A DNA stretch of 32,483 nucleotides from Ureibacillus aquaedulcis (GCF_030418165.1 NZ_JAUHTQ010000025.1:1-32483), one strand, 5' to 3'. Numbered from the stretch's first letter, positions 1 to 8,016 are shown. Numbers and translations are program-made. The notes: a model not told the origin generated them from the letters alone.

Positions 1-7
1 AGAATAT

Positions 8-82
8 TCCGAAGTAGCTCAGTGGTAGAGCAATCGGCTGTTAACCGATCGGTCGTAGGTTCGAGTCCTACCTTCGGAGCCA
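8..82 (+). tRNA. tRNA-Asn (GUU)
   Basis: The 7-bp acceptor stem pairs TCCGAAG (8-14) with CTTCGGA, followed by discriminator G and an encoded CCA at 80-82. The anticodon loop is 38-44 with GTT at 40-42, which reads Asn codons. The T-loop GTTCGAGTC is canonical. It is the upstream member of a two-tRNA run and probably the end of a longer tRNA or rRNA-tRNA cluster outside the window. Confidence 0.97.
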
Positions 83-83
83 C

Positions 84-155
84 GGCCCGTTGGTCAAGTG
101 GTTAAGACACCGCCCTTTCACGGCGGTAACACGGGTTCGAATCCCGTACGGGTCA
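84..155 (+). tRNA. tRNA-Glu (UUC)
   Basis: The acceptor arm GGCCCGT (84-90) pairs with ACGGGTC (148-154); the discriminator is A155. The anticodon stem CCGCC/GGCGG encloses a loop with anticodon TTC at 117-119. Unlike its neighbour it has no encoded CCA, so CCA would have to be added enzymatically. Only one base separates it from tRNA-Asn, so the two are cotranscribed. Confidence 0.97.
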
Positions 156-162
156 TATTGAG

Positions 163-203
163 AAATGCCTTAAAGTTAGCCAATAACTTTAAGGCATTTT
201 TTT
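163..203 (+). terminator. Rho-independent terminator of the tRNA operon
   Basis: A perfect 16-bp inverted repeat (163-178 with 184-199) around a 5-nt loop, running into a T tract. It lies directly after tRNA-Glu and closes the tRNA transcript. Confidence 0.93.
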
Positions 204-627
204 GTTAATAACGATCATATTTACTATGACTAGCTTCTTTCAATTATTGATTAAGAAAGTAATGTAATTATAAGCCACGCAAATCTCCACACCAAAAATC
301 CGTGAGTTTAACAACAATGAAACGCAGTTTTCCCATGAAGCTCTGTGCTGTAACGAAACAAAAGTTTTACGACAGCTCAACCCGCCCCTCTATTAAAAAT
401 AATCTAAATAGATGCTCGCAAGATAATAAATATATATAGACATAAAGGGATAGATTATAAGACAAATAAACTAAATACTTCTAATGCTCTTCTTTTTCGG
501 CAATCTTTAACCATTAGAGTTTTCCTTCTAATTGGTTTTCATATGCACTTTTCCTCATATATGGTCAATATTAATATTTTATACATAAATAGCACTCTCA
601 TGAGCAAAATAAGGAAAAAGCCTGGAG
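204..627. other. Intergenic region upstream of the ger operon, no gene seen
   Basis: About 420 bp of AT-rich sequence without a convincing reading frame. It must contain the promoter of the germination operon. Ger operons are transcribed by the forespore sigma factor sigma-G in Bacillus, but I found no clear CATnnTA-type -10 with a matching -35, so no promoter is annotated. Confidence 0.5.
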
Positions 628-636
628 TTGCTAAAA

Positions 637-2169
637 TTGAAGTTCTTTAAAGTAAAAACAACTGATAGAAAGCAGGAGAATGCTGCTACCGAACAAACAT
701 CCGAAAATGTAATTTCAATTAAAAAAAGGGATATCGATAAAAGTTTGACAACGAATTTAAATACCATTAACTCTCTCTATTCACTGCCGGAAAATTCCGA
801 TGTGAAAGTACGTCCATTTACAGTTGGAGAAATGCAAAAAAAGGCGATAGTTGTCTATATAAGTACTATAACAGATGGCCAAAAAATCGATGAACATATT
901 ATTCGGCCACTACTAAAAAGCAAGTCCTTGGATCAAGTCGATAATATAATTACGGCTGAGGAGATCACGACTGTTAAAGTGATTGAGGAAGCGGTTGTGG
1001 GGATTAATGGCGGAAATACAGTACTATTTATTGATGGGGAAGATTCTGCCTACACAATTTCTACAAGCAAGTTTGAGGGGAGAGGTATTGAAAAGGCAGA
1101 AAATGAGGTTGTCCTTAAGGGATCAAAGGATGCTTTTAATGAAATGGCAACTTCAAATATTTCATTACTGCGAAAGAGAATCAAAAATGAAAGTTTAGTT
1201 GTTGAAACAACAAATGTATCGAAGCGTACGAATAATGAAGCTTATCTACTATATATTAAGGACTTAGCAAACGAGGATATACTTAACGATGTACGACAGA
1301 GAATAAATTCGTTGGATGTTGATTCAATTCAAAATGCAGCCGTATTAGAACAATATATTGAAGAAAGACAAAAATCTCTATTGCCAACAGTCCTGTATAC
1401 AGAAAGACCGGATCGAACAGCTACATTCCTGGAAAATGGCTATATCGTTTTGTTAATGGATAATTCTCCAGAAGCTATCATCATGCCGGCAACATTCTGG
1501 TCATTTTTCCATAATGCCGAGGACCATTACCTTCGCTTTATCTTTGGGAATTTTATAAGGGCACTGCGCCTGCTAGCTTTATTTATTACACTATTTATTT
1601 CCGCATTCTATATATCAGTAACGAATTATCATGTAGAGATGGTTCCAGCTGATTTACTGCTTGCAATATCTGCGACTCGGGAGATTGTACCATTTCCGGC
1701 TATTGTTGAAATTTTACTCATGGAAATTGCTTTTGAGTTAATAAGAGAAGCTGGACTTCGGGTACCAAGTCCGATTGGACCGACTATCGGGATAGTAGGG
1801 GCCTTGATTTTAGGACAAGCGGCCGTACAAGCAAATATTGTTAGCCCTCTCGTTGTCATTATTGTAGCTTTAGGTGGGTTAAGTTCCTTTGCAATCGGTG
1901 ATATTAGTATGAACTTTTCAATCCGAGTACTAAGATTTCTCTTTATATTCTCCGCTGCATTATTTGGCTTTTACGGAATGACGGCATTATTTACGGTTGG
2001 TATCGTCTACATGGTATCCATGAAGTCTTTTGGAGTTCCATATTTAGCTCCCATGACGCCGACGTATGTTTCGTCCAAAGATACTATATTCAGAAGAATG
2101 CTTAACAACGAAATTTTAAGGCCAGGTTATTTGAAACCAAAAGACTTAGAAAAAAAATCAGGAGAATAA
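637..2169 (+). CDS. Spore germination receptor A subunit (GerA family)
   Basis: This is the A subunit of a germinant receptor in the spore inner membrane, which works with B and C subunits to sense nutrients and trigger spore germination. An N-terminal hydrophilic domain of about 290 residues is followed by several membrane helices (about residues 300-470) and a short polar tail, the standard GerA layout and about the usual length. The family stretch around FPAIVEILLMEIAFELIREA and the following PIGPTIGIVGALILGQAAV are typical. Two in-frame TTG codons, at 628 and 637, could start it. The GGAG at 624-627 touches the first but sits 9 nt before the second, so 637 (MKFFKV) is preferred. The B gene begins 2 bp after the stop. 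The ligand cannot be predicted from sequence. Confidence 0.95.
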   Translation: MKFFKVKTTDRKQENAATEQTSENVISIKKRDIDKSLTTNLNTINSLYSLPENSDVKVRPFTVGEMQKKAIVVYISTITDGQKIDEHIIRPLLKSKSLDQVDNIITAEEITTVKVIEEAVVGINGGNTVLFIDGEDSAYTISTSKFEGRGIEKAENEVVLKGSKDAFNEMATSNISLLRKRIKNESLVVETTNVSKRTNNEAYLLYIKDLANEDILNDVRQRINSLDVDSIQNAAVLEQYIEERQKSLLPTVLYTERPDRTATFLENGYIVLLMDNSPEAIIMPATFWSFFHNAEDHYLRFIFGNFIRALRLLALFITLFISAFYISVTNYHVEMVPADLLLAISATREIVPFPAIVEILLMEIAFELIREAGLRVPSPIGPTIGIVGALILGQAAVQANIVSPLVVIIVALGGLSSFAIGDISMNFSIRVLRFLFIFSAALFGFYGMTALFTVGIVYMVSMKSFGVPYLAPMTPTYVSSKDTIFRRMLNNEILRPGYLKPKDLEKKSGE

Positions 2170-2171
2170 GG

Positions 2172-3260
2172 ATGTACAAAACAGAAGGCAAAATAGGGAC
2201 CAAGGAGTTATTCTCCATTATTATTCTTGTAGTAGGGACAAAGTTAACGGATAATACTCCACTAATCTTTTTTGATGATTTGGGCAATGCGGCGTGGATG
2301 GCTATTATTTTAATTTTTTTAATTTCACTTTTGCCTATTTATTTCTTAACTAAGGTAATGACACTGTACCCAGAGATGAATTTGGTTGAGGTAACAAATC
2401 ATCTGTTCGGAAAATATATAGGTACGCTTCTTTTATTTGGTTTATGGCTTCTGATAACTAATTCCATTATTTCAACATCAGCAGTTTATACGGATATTAT
2501 AGGAACAATGTATTTTACAAAAACTCCTATTGTGATTATCTATTTATTATTAATAGCGGTAGCTGTCTATATAGCAAAAAAAGGTTTGGAGAATATTGGG
2601 TCAGCATCGTGGGTGACGATTATCAGTATTAAAATCTCCCTTGCTATTGTATTGCTCCTTGCCTACTTTAAGGGAGAGACTGCTTTTCTCTTTCCACTGT
2701 TTGGGGAGGGTGAATTAAGGATCATGAAGGAGAGTGCTTTAAATTCCTCCATTTTTGCCGAGTTTTTGCTCATCGCTTTAATTGCAACCAATGTCAAAAA
2801 TAAGTCAAGTTATAAAAAAGCGGTATGGTTGGGATTGTTAGTTGTTACAGTTGAAATCGCAGTAGCTCTAATAGCATACGTCATGCTATTTGATTATAAT
2901 GGCGTAAAATTATTGAATTATCCTTTTCATGAAACCATTCGCTTAATCGAGCTGGGGTTCATTACAAATGTGGAATCCATGTTTTTCCCCTTTTGGTTAA
3001 TTGCAACGTTCCTGCGATTTTCATTTTTATTATATATAAATGCATTACTGTTCGGGGGTATTTTTAAGATCAAGAATTTTGAGTATATCATCCCGACGTT
3101 GGGTACCATAATTGTATTTTTGGGGTTAATTCCAGAGACCCCTGTATTTAATTTTACATCCAATCAGGAAATATTCTTGAATATTACTACCCCAATTTTT
3201 TTGTTAATGCCGTTCTTATTATGGGTATCCGCGAAAGTAAAAGGGGATTACAAAAAATGA
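2172..3260 (+). CDS. Spore germination receptor B subunit (GerB family)
   Basis: Integral membrane subunit of the germinant receptor, related to amino acid/polyamine transporters (APC superfamily); in the family this subunit is implicated in germinant recognition. It is 362 aa with about ten hydrophobic helices spread over its full length and an N-terminal polar stretch containing the family-like TKELFSIIILVVGTKL. The AGGAG near the end of the A gene (about 2160-2164) gives a 7-nt spacing to the ATG. The stop codon overlaps the ATG of the C gene (ATGA), which indicates translational coupling. Confidence 0.94.
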   Translation: MYKTEGKIGTKELFSIIILVVGTKLTDNTPLIFFDDLGNAAWMAIILIFLISLLPIYFLTKVMTLYPEMNLVEVTNHLFGKYIGTLLLFGLWLLITNSIISTSAVYTDIIGTMYFTKTPIVIIYLLLIAVAVYIAKKGLENIGSASWVTIISIKISLAIVLLLAYFKGETAFLFPLFGEGELRIMKESALNSSIFAEFLLIALIATNVKNKSSYKKAVWLGLLVVTVEIAVALIAYVMLFDYNGVKLLNYPFHETIRLIELGFITNVESMFFPFWLIATFLRFSFLLYINALLFGGIFKIKNFEYIIPTLGTIIVFLGLIPETPVFNFTSNQEIFLNITTPIFLLMPFLLWVSAKVKGDYKK

Positions 3261-4498
3261 TAAAAATACTATATCGTTTTCCCTATCTATTTCTCCTTTT
3301 GTTCTTGCTAAGTGGTTGCTGGGATCAAACAAATATTGATAAACGAGCTTATGTAGTGGCGATTGGGTTGGATAAAGCAGAAGAAGACCAGCAATATAAA
3401 GTTACTTATTTAATATCAAATCCAGAATTATCGAAACAACAAGCCGGTACAAATGAGCCGGGGAAAGAGATACTGACATTCAGCACGAATGATTTAATGA
3501 CTGCTAAAAAGTTGGCAAATACTGTCGTAGCAAAGGAGATTTCTTATAATTTACTGACGGTTTTAGTCGTTTCGGAAGATTTGGCTAGAGATAAGTTTTT
3601 CCTGAGACTCATATATGATTCCATAAAGTCCAGGGACATAGCTCGTGATACGCCTATCATTGTCTCAAAAGAGAATGCCAGCAAATTCTTGATTGAAAAT
3701 GAGCCAAAATTAGAAACTAGAATACACAAATACTTTGAACTAATTATGGAATCTGGAAGTGAGTCCGGTTTTATTCCCAAGTCTACTCTTCATTCCTTTT
3801 TCAGAATTACAGAAGCAGATGCAGATTTATTCTTGGCACCTTATGGTACGACGGAAAAAAGTGATAATAAGAAAGATATATTAAATGATGACTTTTTAGC
3901 GGGGGAATTCCAAGTCGAAGGGGAAACCAATAAAACGCAATTAATAGGATCAGCGCTATTCAAGGAAGGTGAAATGATTGCAAAATTAACAGCAAAGGAA
4001 ACACGAATTGCTGTTCTTCTAAATGATACCTTAGATATGGGAGAATTATTGACTACTTACCCTGATCCAAATAATGAGGATTATCGCTTAGGTGTCAGAG
4101 TGATGAAAAAAGAAGGAAACAAGGTCAATATGAACCTTAAACAAACTATACCTAGCATTGATGTGGAAATCCCTATACGTGTTGATATTTTAGCAAATCA
4201 TGGTATGAAAAATTACTCCAAGGATAGTCCGGAAAGGGAAGAATTAAAAAAGTATCTTGAGGAACAGATGACCAAGGAGATTAGCCATTTTGTCAAAAAG
4301 ACACAGGAAGACTTTAAGGGAGAGCCCTTTGGGTGGTCTTTGACTGCAAGAAAACAGTTTAAAACGACTCATGAATATGAGGCATTTGATTTTATGAAAA
4401 ACTATCCGAGTATGAATGTAAAAGTAAAAGTAAGTATAGAGTTTGGAAACTTTGGCAGGCAGAGTGAAATGCCAAGCATAGGAGAAATGAGGGATTAG
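3257..4498 (+). CDS. Spore germination receptor C subunit, lipoprotein (GerC family)
   Basis: Ger(x)C lipoprotein, the peripheral subunit anchored on the outer face of the spore inner membrane. The start is the ATG at 3257, which overlaps the B-gene stop and has AGGGG about 9 nt upstream; longer versions starting at 3221 would hide the signal peptide. A hydrophobic stretch ends in the lipobox LLSGC with Cys21. The next residues, WDQTNIDKRAYVVAIGLD, carry the W-D motif characteristic of the family after the lipidated Cys. At 413 aa it is slightly longer than typical GerC proteins (about 370-410). It is the third gene of the operon and is followed by a possible small fourth subunit. Confidence 0.94.
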   Translation: MIKILYRFPYLFLLLFLLSGCWDQTNIDKRAYVVAIGLDKAEEDQQYKVTYLISNPELSKQQAGTNEPGKEILTFSTNDLMTAKKLANTVVAKEISYNLLTVLVVSEDLARDKFFLRLIYDSIKSRDIARDTPIIVSKENASKFLIENEPKLETRIHKYFELIMESGSESGFIPKSTLHSFFRITEADADLFLAPYGTTEKSDNKKDILNDDFLAGEFQVEGETNKTQLIGSALFKEGEMIAKLTAKETRIAVLLNDTLDMGELLTTYPDPNNEDYRLGVRVMKKEGNKVNMNLKQTIPSIDVEIPIRVDILANHGMKNYSKDSPEREELKKYLEEQMTKEISHFVKKTQEDFKGEPFGWSLTARKQFKTTHEYEAFDFMKNYPSMNVKVKVSIEFGNFGRQSEMPSIGEMRD

Positions 4499-4499
4499 C

Positions 4500-4661
4500 T
4501 TGAACTTTATTGTGTGGACAATCATGATCTGTGTTTTTCTGTATACGCTGGGTTTTTCCCGTTTTTTGTGGAAAGAAAAAAATAAAATGGGTTCAATAGC
4601 TGTATGTATGCTCGCGGTATGCACGATTATCGCTCCATTCTTTTCAGTCCTAAGTTGGTGA
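4500..4661 (+). CDS. Small two-helix membrane protein, candidate D subunit of the germinant receptor
   Basis: This 53-aa open frame starts with TTG at 4500, 1 bp after the gerC stop, with GAGGG (4489-4493) 6 nt upstream. It consists of two hydrophobic segments (about residues 3-21 and 33-51) joined by a basic loop with WKEKNK. Some Bacillus ger operons carry a small two-TM D gene (the GerKD type) that modulates germination. Size, topology and position fit, but I see no sequence signature that proves homology. An alternative start is the internal ATG at 4524, which would remove most of the first helix. Confidence 0.6.
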   Translation: MNFIVWTIMICVFLYTLGFSRFLWKEKNKMGSIAVCMLAVCTIIAPFFSVLSW

Positions 4662-4689
4662 AAGGGCTGGGGTTACATACTTTCCCAAT

Positions 4690-4708
4690 AAAAAATCCCT
4701 TACCGAAA
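4690..4708 (+). terminator. Left arm of the ger operon terminator, split by an IS
   Basis: An A run, TCCCT and TACCG (4690-4705), then AAA (4706-4708). This arm pairs with CGGTA, GGGGA and T6 at 6161-6176 on the far side of the IS. Joined without the IS and one AAA copy, the two arms form a 16-bp stem (one T-G pair) with an AAAT loop and a T tract. Confidence 0.8.
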
Positions 4709-4710
4709 TG

Positions 4711-4760
4711 AACTGCACCCCGATTGTTAGACACATCTAACAATCGGAGGTGCAGTTTTT
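4711..4760 (+). promoter_or_regulatory. IS left-end hairpin: terminator and RBS-sequestering stem
   Basis: The arms 4711-4719/4749-4757 and 4720-4730/4737-4747 make a 20-bp stem with a single bulged A and a 6-nt loop, followed by a T5 tract. The outer strand is the left inverted repeat itself. The SD of orfA (GGAGG, 4746-4750) lies in the 3' arm. Transcription entering from the host side would therefore tend to terminate here, and any read-through RNA would have its SD paired. This is the known logic of other IS elements against impinging transcription; it is inferred here. Confidence 0.7.
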
Positions 4761-4762
4761 AT

Positions 4763-5281
4763 ATGGTTAAATTTACTGCAGAAGACAAAGTACAAGCAGT
4801 GAATCGTTACTTAAATGGAAATGAGAGTTCATATGATATAGCTAAATCTTTAGGAACCAATCATAAGGCAATCCTTAAATGGGTGAAACAGTATGAATAC
4901 AATGGTGTGGATGCATTTATAAAGCGATATACAAATTACACACAACAGTTTAAACTAGACGTACTAAATTATATGATTGAACACGGTACGTCCTTTGTTG
5001 AAACTGCGGCTATGTTTAATATAGCGGCTCCCTCCACAATTCTTGTTTGGAAAAAGCAATTTGAAACACAAGGATCAGATGCCCTTCAATCAAAGAAAAA
5101 GGGGCGTCCATCCATGAAAAAAGATTCAATTAAACAATCAAAACAAGCACCAGAAGAAGGCTCGACAGAAGCACTTCAAGCACGTATTAAGCAACTTGAA
5201 ATGGAGAACGAGTACTTAAAAAAGTTGGATGCCTTAGTTCAAAACAAGGGAAAATCACCAAGCATGACAAAGCGCAAGTAG
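4763..5281 (+). CDS. IS3-family transposase OrfA (helix-turn-helix protein)
   Basis: DNA-binding N-terminal part of the transposase, 172 aa from the ATG at 4763, chosen because GGAGG (4746-4750) lies 12 nt upstream and the preceding codons fall in the left inverted repeat. It carries two helix-turn-helix-like segments (about residues 5-50 and 58-110, the second with ETAAMFNIAAPSTILVWKK) and a C-terminal leucine-zipper-like stretch (EALQARIKQLEMENEYLKKL) typical of IS150-group OrfA. The slippery heptamer at 5218-5224 lies within this zipper and allows fusion with OrfB. Read alone it ends at the TAG at 5279. Confidence 0.93.
   Translation: MVKFTAEDKVQAVNRYLNGNESSYDIAKSLGTNHKAILKWVKQYEYNGVDAFIKRYTNYTQQFKLDVLNYMIEHGTSFVETAAMFNIAAPSTILVWKKQFETQGSDALQSKKKGRPSMKKDSIKQSKQAPEEGSTEALQARIKQLEMENEYLKKLDALVQNKGKSPSMTKRK
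5218..5224 (+). promoter_or_regulatory. Programmed -1 frameshift site (A AAA AAG)
   Basis: The zero frame reads TTA AAA AAG. Slipping back one base enters a frame open from 5224 through orfB to 6120. The heptamer is the canonical one for IS3-family OrfAB fusion. Confidence 0.85.
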
Positions 5282-5307
5282 TCTTTGAGTTAAGGCATAA
5301 ATATCCG

Positions 5308-6120
5308 GTGAAGGCACTTGTGAAGTTTGCCGGTCTGGCACGGAGTACATATTACGATTTAGTAAAAAAGATGAGTCGTCCAGATCAAGATGCCGATTTA
5401 AAAGCTGAAATCAAGGCAATTTACGAGGAACATGAAGGCCGTTATGGTTACCGCCGTATTCGTGATGAGCTAGTGAATCGTGGACAAAAAGTGAATCATA
5501 AGAAGGTTCAACGCATTATGAAAGAACTAGGTTTGAAGTGTATTGTACGTATGAAAAAATATAAGTCTTATAAAGGGACTGTTGGAAAAATCGCACCCAA
5601 TATTTTAAATCGTAATTTTACTGCAGATGCCCCAAATCAGAAATGGGTAACGGATATTACGGAGTTTAAATTATTTGGCGAGAAGCTTTATTTATCACCT
5701 GTTTTAGATTTATTTAATGGAGAAATTATTACCTATACAATTGGCTCTAGACCAACGTATTCGCTTGTTTCAGAGATGTTGGAAACGGCTTTGGAACGCC
5801 TACCAGAAGAGCATCAACTATTGATGCATTCAGATCAGGGATGGCACTATCAAATGAAGCGATATCGTCAAGCGCTAGAGTCTAAAGGGATTGTACAAAG
5901 TATGTCTCGTAAAGGAAACTGTTACGACAATTCTGTCATGGAGAATTTCTTCGGGATTATGAAGTCTGAGTTTCTCTACATAAAAGAGTTTGAAGGTGTG
6001 GAGCATTTTAAAATTGAATTAGAAAAGTACATAACTTATTACAACACAAAACGGATTAAGGCAAAATTAAAAGGCATGAGCCCGATACAATATCGAACTC
6101 ATGCGCTAACCGCTGCCTAA
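5308..6120 (+). CDS. IS3-family transposase OrfB (DDE integrase domain)
   Basis: Catalytic half of the transposase, which cuts and joins the IS ends. The DDE residues lie in WVTDITEF (first Asp), LMHSDQGWHYQ (second Asp) and ENFFGIMKSE (Glu), with an HTH_21-like segment near the N terminus (EGRYGYRRIRDEL). The GTG at 5308 is only the first possible separate start. The frame is open back to the slippery heptamer, so the active product is most likely the OrfAB fusion made by -1 frameshifting. The integrase domain is full length, with the usual C-terminal KAKLKGMSPIQYR. Confidence 0.94.
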   Translation: MKALVKFAGLARSTYYDLVKKMSRPDQDADLKAEIKAIYEEHEGRYGYRRIRDELVNRGQKVNHKKVQRIMKELGLKCIVRMKKYKSYKGTVGKIAPNILNRNFTADAPNQKWVTDITEFKLFGEKLYLSPVLDLFNGEIITYTIGSRPTYSLVSEMLETALERLPEEHQLLMHSDQGWHYQMKRYRQALESKGIVQSMSRKGNCYDNSVMENFFGIMKSEFLYIKEFEGVEHFKIELEKYITYYNTKRIKAKLKGMSPIQYRTHALTAA

Positions 6121-6130
6121 TGAAATAACC

Positions 6131-6156
6131 GTGTCTAACTTTTAGGGGTCACTTCT
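6131..6156 (+). repeat. Right terminal inverted repeat of the IS
   Basis: Reverse complement begins AGAAGTGACCCCTAAAAG and continues to TTAGACAC, matching the left end at 18 of 26 positions. It begins 10 bp after the orfB stop. Confidence 0.85.
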
Positions 6157-6159
6157 AAA

Positions 6160-6176
6160 TCGGTAGGGGATTTTTT
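6160..6176 (+). terminator. Right arm of the split ger operon terminator
   Basis: CGGTA, GGGGA and six T residues complement the arm at 4690-4705. On its own this arm has no partner nearby, so it should not terminate transcription coming out of the IS. Confidence 0.75.
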
Positions 6177-6555
6177 AGCCTTGCTATACATTATGTATGG
6201 CAAAGCCGCCTTGCCGTAATAATTATAGAAAGTTTTAAACCACCACTCCTCAAAGTGGGTGTTCGCAAAAGATTTCCTGTATATCATCATTCACCGTAGT
6301 GTGACGCTCGCCATTTCATCTTCTATATAAAACTCCCTTTTACAGTTCAAAGGTTAAAACTTAATATGTGTACGAACAACGCAGCTTTATTGTTATATTA
6401 TACGATTCCAGAGAGTTGTGCAAGTAAGTACCATCGAATAAAAAAGTCAAATATTTATCATGATTTTTACCATTCTAAATTGGTGTTTTAACGGCATGAG
6501 AGTAAGTAGTTTAAAAACAATCATGGGAAGTCGCGGGGTTCTATTGATTTTTTGA
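6177..6555. other. Intergenic region, no gene seen
   Basis: About 380 bp without a supported reading frame on either strand. A stem with one wobble at 6181-6203 (TTGC.. with ..GCAA around TTA) is not followed by a T tract. A weak inverted repeat occurs near 6242-6264. Nothing here can be named. Confidence 0.4.
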
Positions 6556-6587
6556 TAAAATAAAAAGCCTTCCATAATTGGAAAACT
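6556..6587 (-). terminator. Terminator of the HD-domain gene
   Basis: On the minus strand AGTTTTCCA (6587-6579) pairs with TGGAAGGCT (6574-6566) around ATTA, then a T-rich tract. It lies 8 bp past the stop of the minus-strand gene. Confidence 0.8.
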
Positions 6588-6595
6588 TTATTAGG

Positions 6596-7237
6596 TCACT
6601 CGGATGTATTTAACACTTCATTCGTCAGTGCTGCAATATTAATTTGTGTTTCCTCGTGCATCACATCATTTAAAATTTCGTTTCGGAAGTAGCGAACACT
6701 TACATCAAGCGGCATCTTCAGAAGCTTCTGAAGGGCTTGCTGATACATGATGACGAATTCCTTATCGGTATTCCCACGCTTTAACTCTGCAAAGGATTCA
6801 TAAAATTGGTCTAGTTTGTCTGCAAATTCGAGAAGGCGGCCTTCGATTGTTTCATCTTTTCCTTCTTTCATTCGCTCGAAGAAGACATCCTGGAAATCGG
6901 GCGGTATTTCTTCCCGAATAAATTTCTCCATCATTTTTTCTTCTACATGGGCCAGCATTTGCTTTAATTCCAAACTGGCATGCTTTACTGGTGTCTTAAT
7001 GTCCCCAATGAATACTTCAGCAAAGTCATGGTTGATTGTTTTTTCATATAGAGATTTCCAATTAACTGTTGCCCCATGCATTTCTTCAAGAGTTGCAAAA
7101 AACATGGCATATTGTGAAACCTTCCAGGAATGAGCAGCAACATTATGCTCTTCAAATTTGAAACGACCAGGGGCACGGAAAATTCGTTCCAAATCATTTA
7201 GACTTGTAAAAAATTTATGGATTCCGATAATAACCAC
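6596..7237 (-). CDS. HD-domain phosphohydrolase, YfbR-like
   Basis: A small HD-superfamily metal-dependent phosphohydrolase; the closest family I recognise is YfbR-like 5'-nucleotidases acting on deoxynucleoside monophosphates. Numbered from the GTG at 7237, the metal-binding set is visible as H31 and H36 in EEHNVAAHS, H70-D71 in INHDFAEV, and an Asp in EFADKLDQF around residue 140. The length of 213 aa fits the family. The start is problematic: the only ATG/GTG/TTG nearby (GTG 7237) lies inside the SD GAGGAG (7242-7237). ATT at 7231 or ATC at 7228 has correct spacing and would give the family-like N terminus GIHKFF. The substrate is inferred. Confidence 0.85.
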   Translation of the reverse strand: MVIIGIHKFFTSLNDLERIFRAPGRFKFEEHNVAAHSWKVSQYAMFFATLEEMHGATVNWKSLYEKTINHDFAEVFIGDIKTPVKHASLELKQMLAHVEEKMMEKFIREEIPPDFQDVFFERMKEGKDETIEGRLLEFADKLDQFYESFAELKRGNTDKEFVIMYQQALQKLLKMPLDVSVRYFRNEILNDVMHEETQINIAALTNEVLNTSE

Positions 7238-7501
7238 TCCTCGACTAGTTTTTTAGCATAATTTATATGCCTATAATTGCATCATATAATTATTCATACC
7301 CCAATAGGTGCCTATTTCAATCATTTAACAAATAATTAATTTAGTATTTACAAATAATGAAATGCTAATGGTTAATTTATAAGATATGCATATAACATGG
7401 AAAAGGGAACCATTTTTTAAGAAATTGTCATGATTACTCAATAGATTGTGCCAGCTCGGTGTTATACTGAAACCATCTAGAGTAAATGGAAGTGAATCAG
7501 A

Positions 7502-7936
7502 TTGTTCCATACCTTATTTTTATACATTCATATAGTTAGCGCGGTGGGATCGATTGGCCCCTTATTCTCACTTATTCCTATTATAAAAAGAATGGAATCG
7601 GCAGATACGGAGCAATTGAGTGGGTTGGTCCAATCGTTTCAATCTGCCATTATAGTCATCAAGCATGCAGGGCATGTGCTCGTTGTTTCTGGGATAATAC
7701 TTATCATCACTAGTGGGTGGACTTGGACAACTTCATGGATTGTGTTAACCATCGCGATTATGGTTGGTTCGATCGTGTTTCTCGCACGTGCCTTTAAGCC
7801 CACATTAAAAACATTTGGTACACAGGAATTCAACAAAGAGCTTTTCATTAAAAAGCTAAGAAAGGCAACATGGCAATATATTCTTATCCTGCTTATTATG
7901 CTTTGGCTAATGGTTGCAAAACCAGCACTATGGTAA
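7502..7936 (+). CDS. Small integral membrane protein, function unknown
   Basis: 144 aa with four hydrophobic helices (about residues 3-24, 50-70, 74-94 and 122-141). Histidines are in or next to helices (YIHIVSAVGS near the N terminus and IKHAGHVLVVSG in helix 2). The pattern resembles DUF2269-type membrane proteins, but the match is weak and no function is implied. The TTG start at 7502 has GGAAGTGA a few bases upstream. The gene is monocistronic, divergent from the HD-domain gene and convergent with the YjfB-like gene. Confidence 0.75.
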   Translation: MFHTLFLYIHIVSAVGSIGPLFSLIPIIKRMESADTEQLSGLVQSFQSAIIVIKHAGHVLVVSGIILIITSGWTWTTSWIVLTIAIMVGSIVFLARAFKPTLKTFGTQEFNKELFIKKLRKATWQYILILLIMLWLMVAKPALW

Positions 7937-7981
7937 TTAGGTGCTTGAAATCGCGGGAGAACTAGAAGAATACCCAATAAT

Positions 7982-8013
7982 AAAGCTCTTTGGTATGTTA
8001 CCAAAGAGCTTTT
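7982..8013. terminator. Bidirectional terminator between convergent genes
   Basis: A perfect 14-bp stem (7982-7995 with 7999-8012) and a 3-nt loop, with T runs on the plus side and a weaker TTTATTA on the minus side. It serves the membrane-protein gene and the opposing YjfB-like gene. Confidence 0.88.
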
Positions 8014-8016
8014 GCC

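Larger units (their letters stand above)
4709..6156 (+). mobile_element. IS3-family insertion sequence, IS150-like, intact
   Basis: About 1448 bp with two overlapping frames (orfA and a -1 frame orfB), a programmed frameshift heptamer and a DDE transposase. Imperfect terminal inverted repeats of about 26 bp share the inner block GTTAGACAC (left 4709-4734, right 6131-6156 reversed), 18 of 26 positions identical without gaps. The flanks carry AAA on both sides (4706-4708 and 6157-6159), read as a 3-bp target duplication; AAAT on both sides is an alternative reading that shifts the left end by one base. The left end is TG but the right end is CT and not the common CA. All parts look functional, so the insertion is probably recent. 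Confidence 0.93.

Noticed and set aside
500..600. Sigma-G promoter for the ger operon
   Set aside because: Sequences such as CATATATG and CATAAATA do not fit CATnnTA with a suitable -35.
4244..4624. 126-codon minus-strand frame opposite gerC and the small 2TM gene
   Set aside because: Antisense shadow of well-supported genes, no SD.
6181..6215. Stem-loop downstream of the IS as a terminator
   Set aside because: No T tract follows, and two alternative pairings compete; function not supported.
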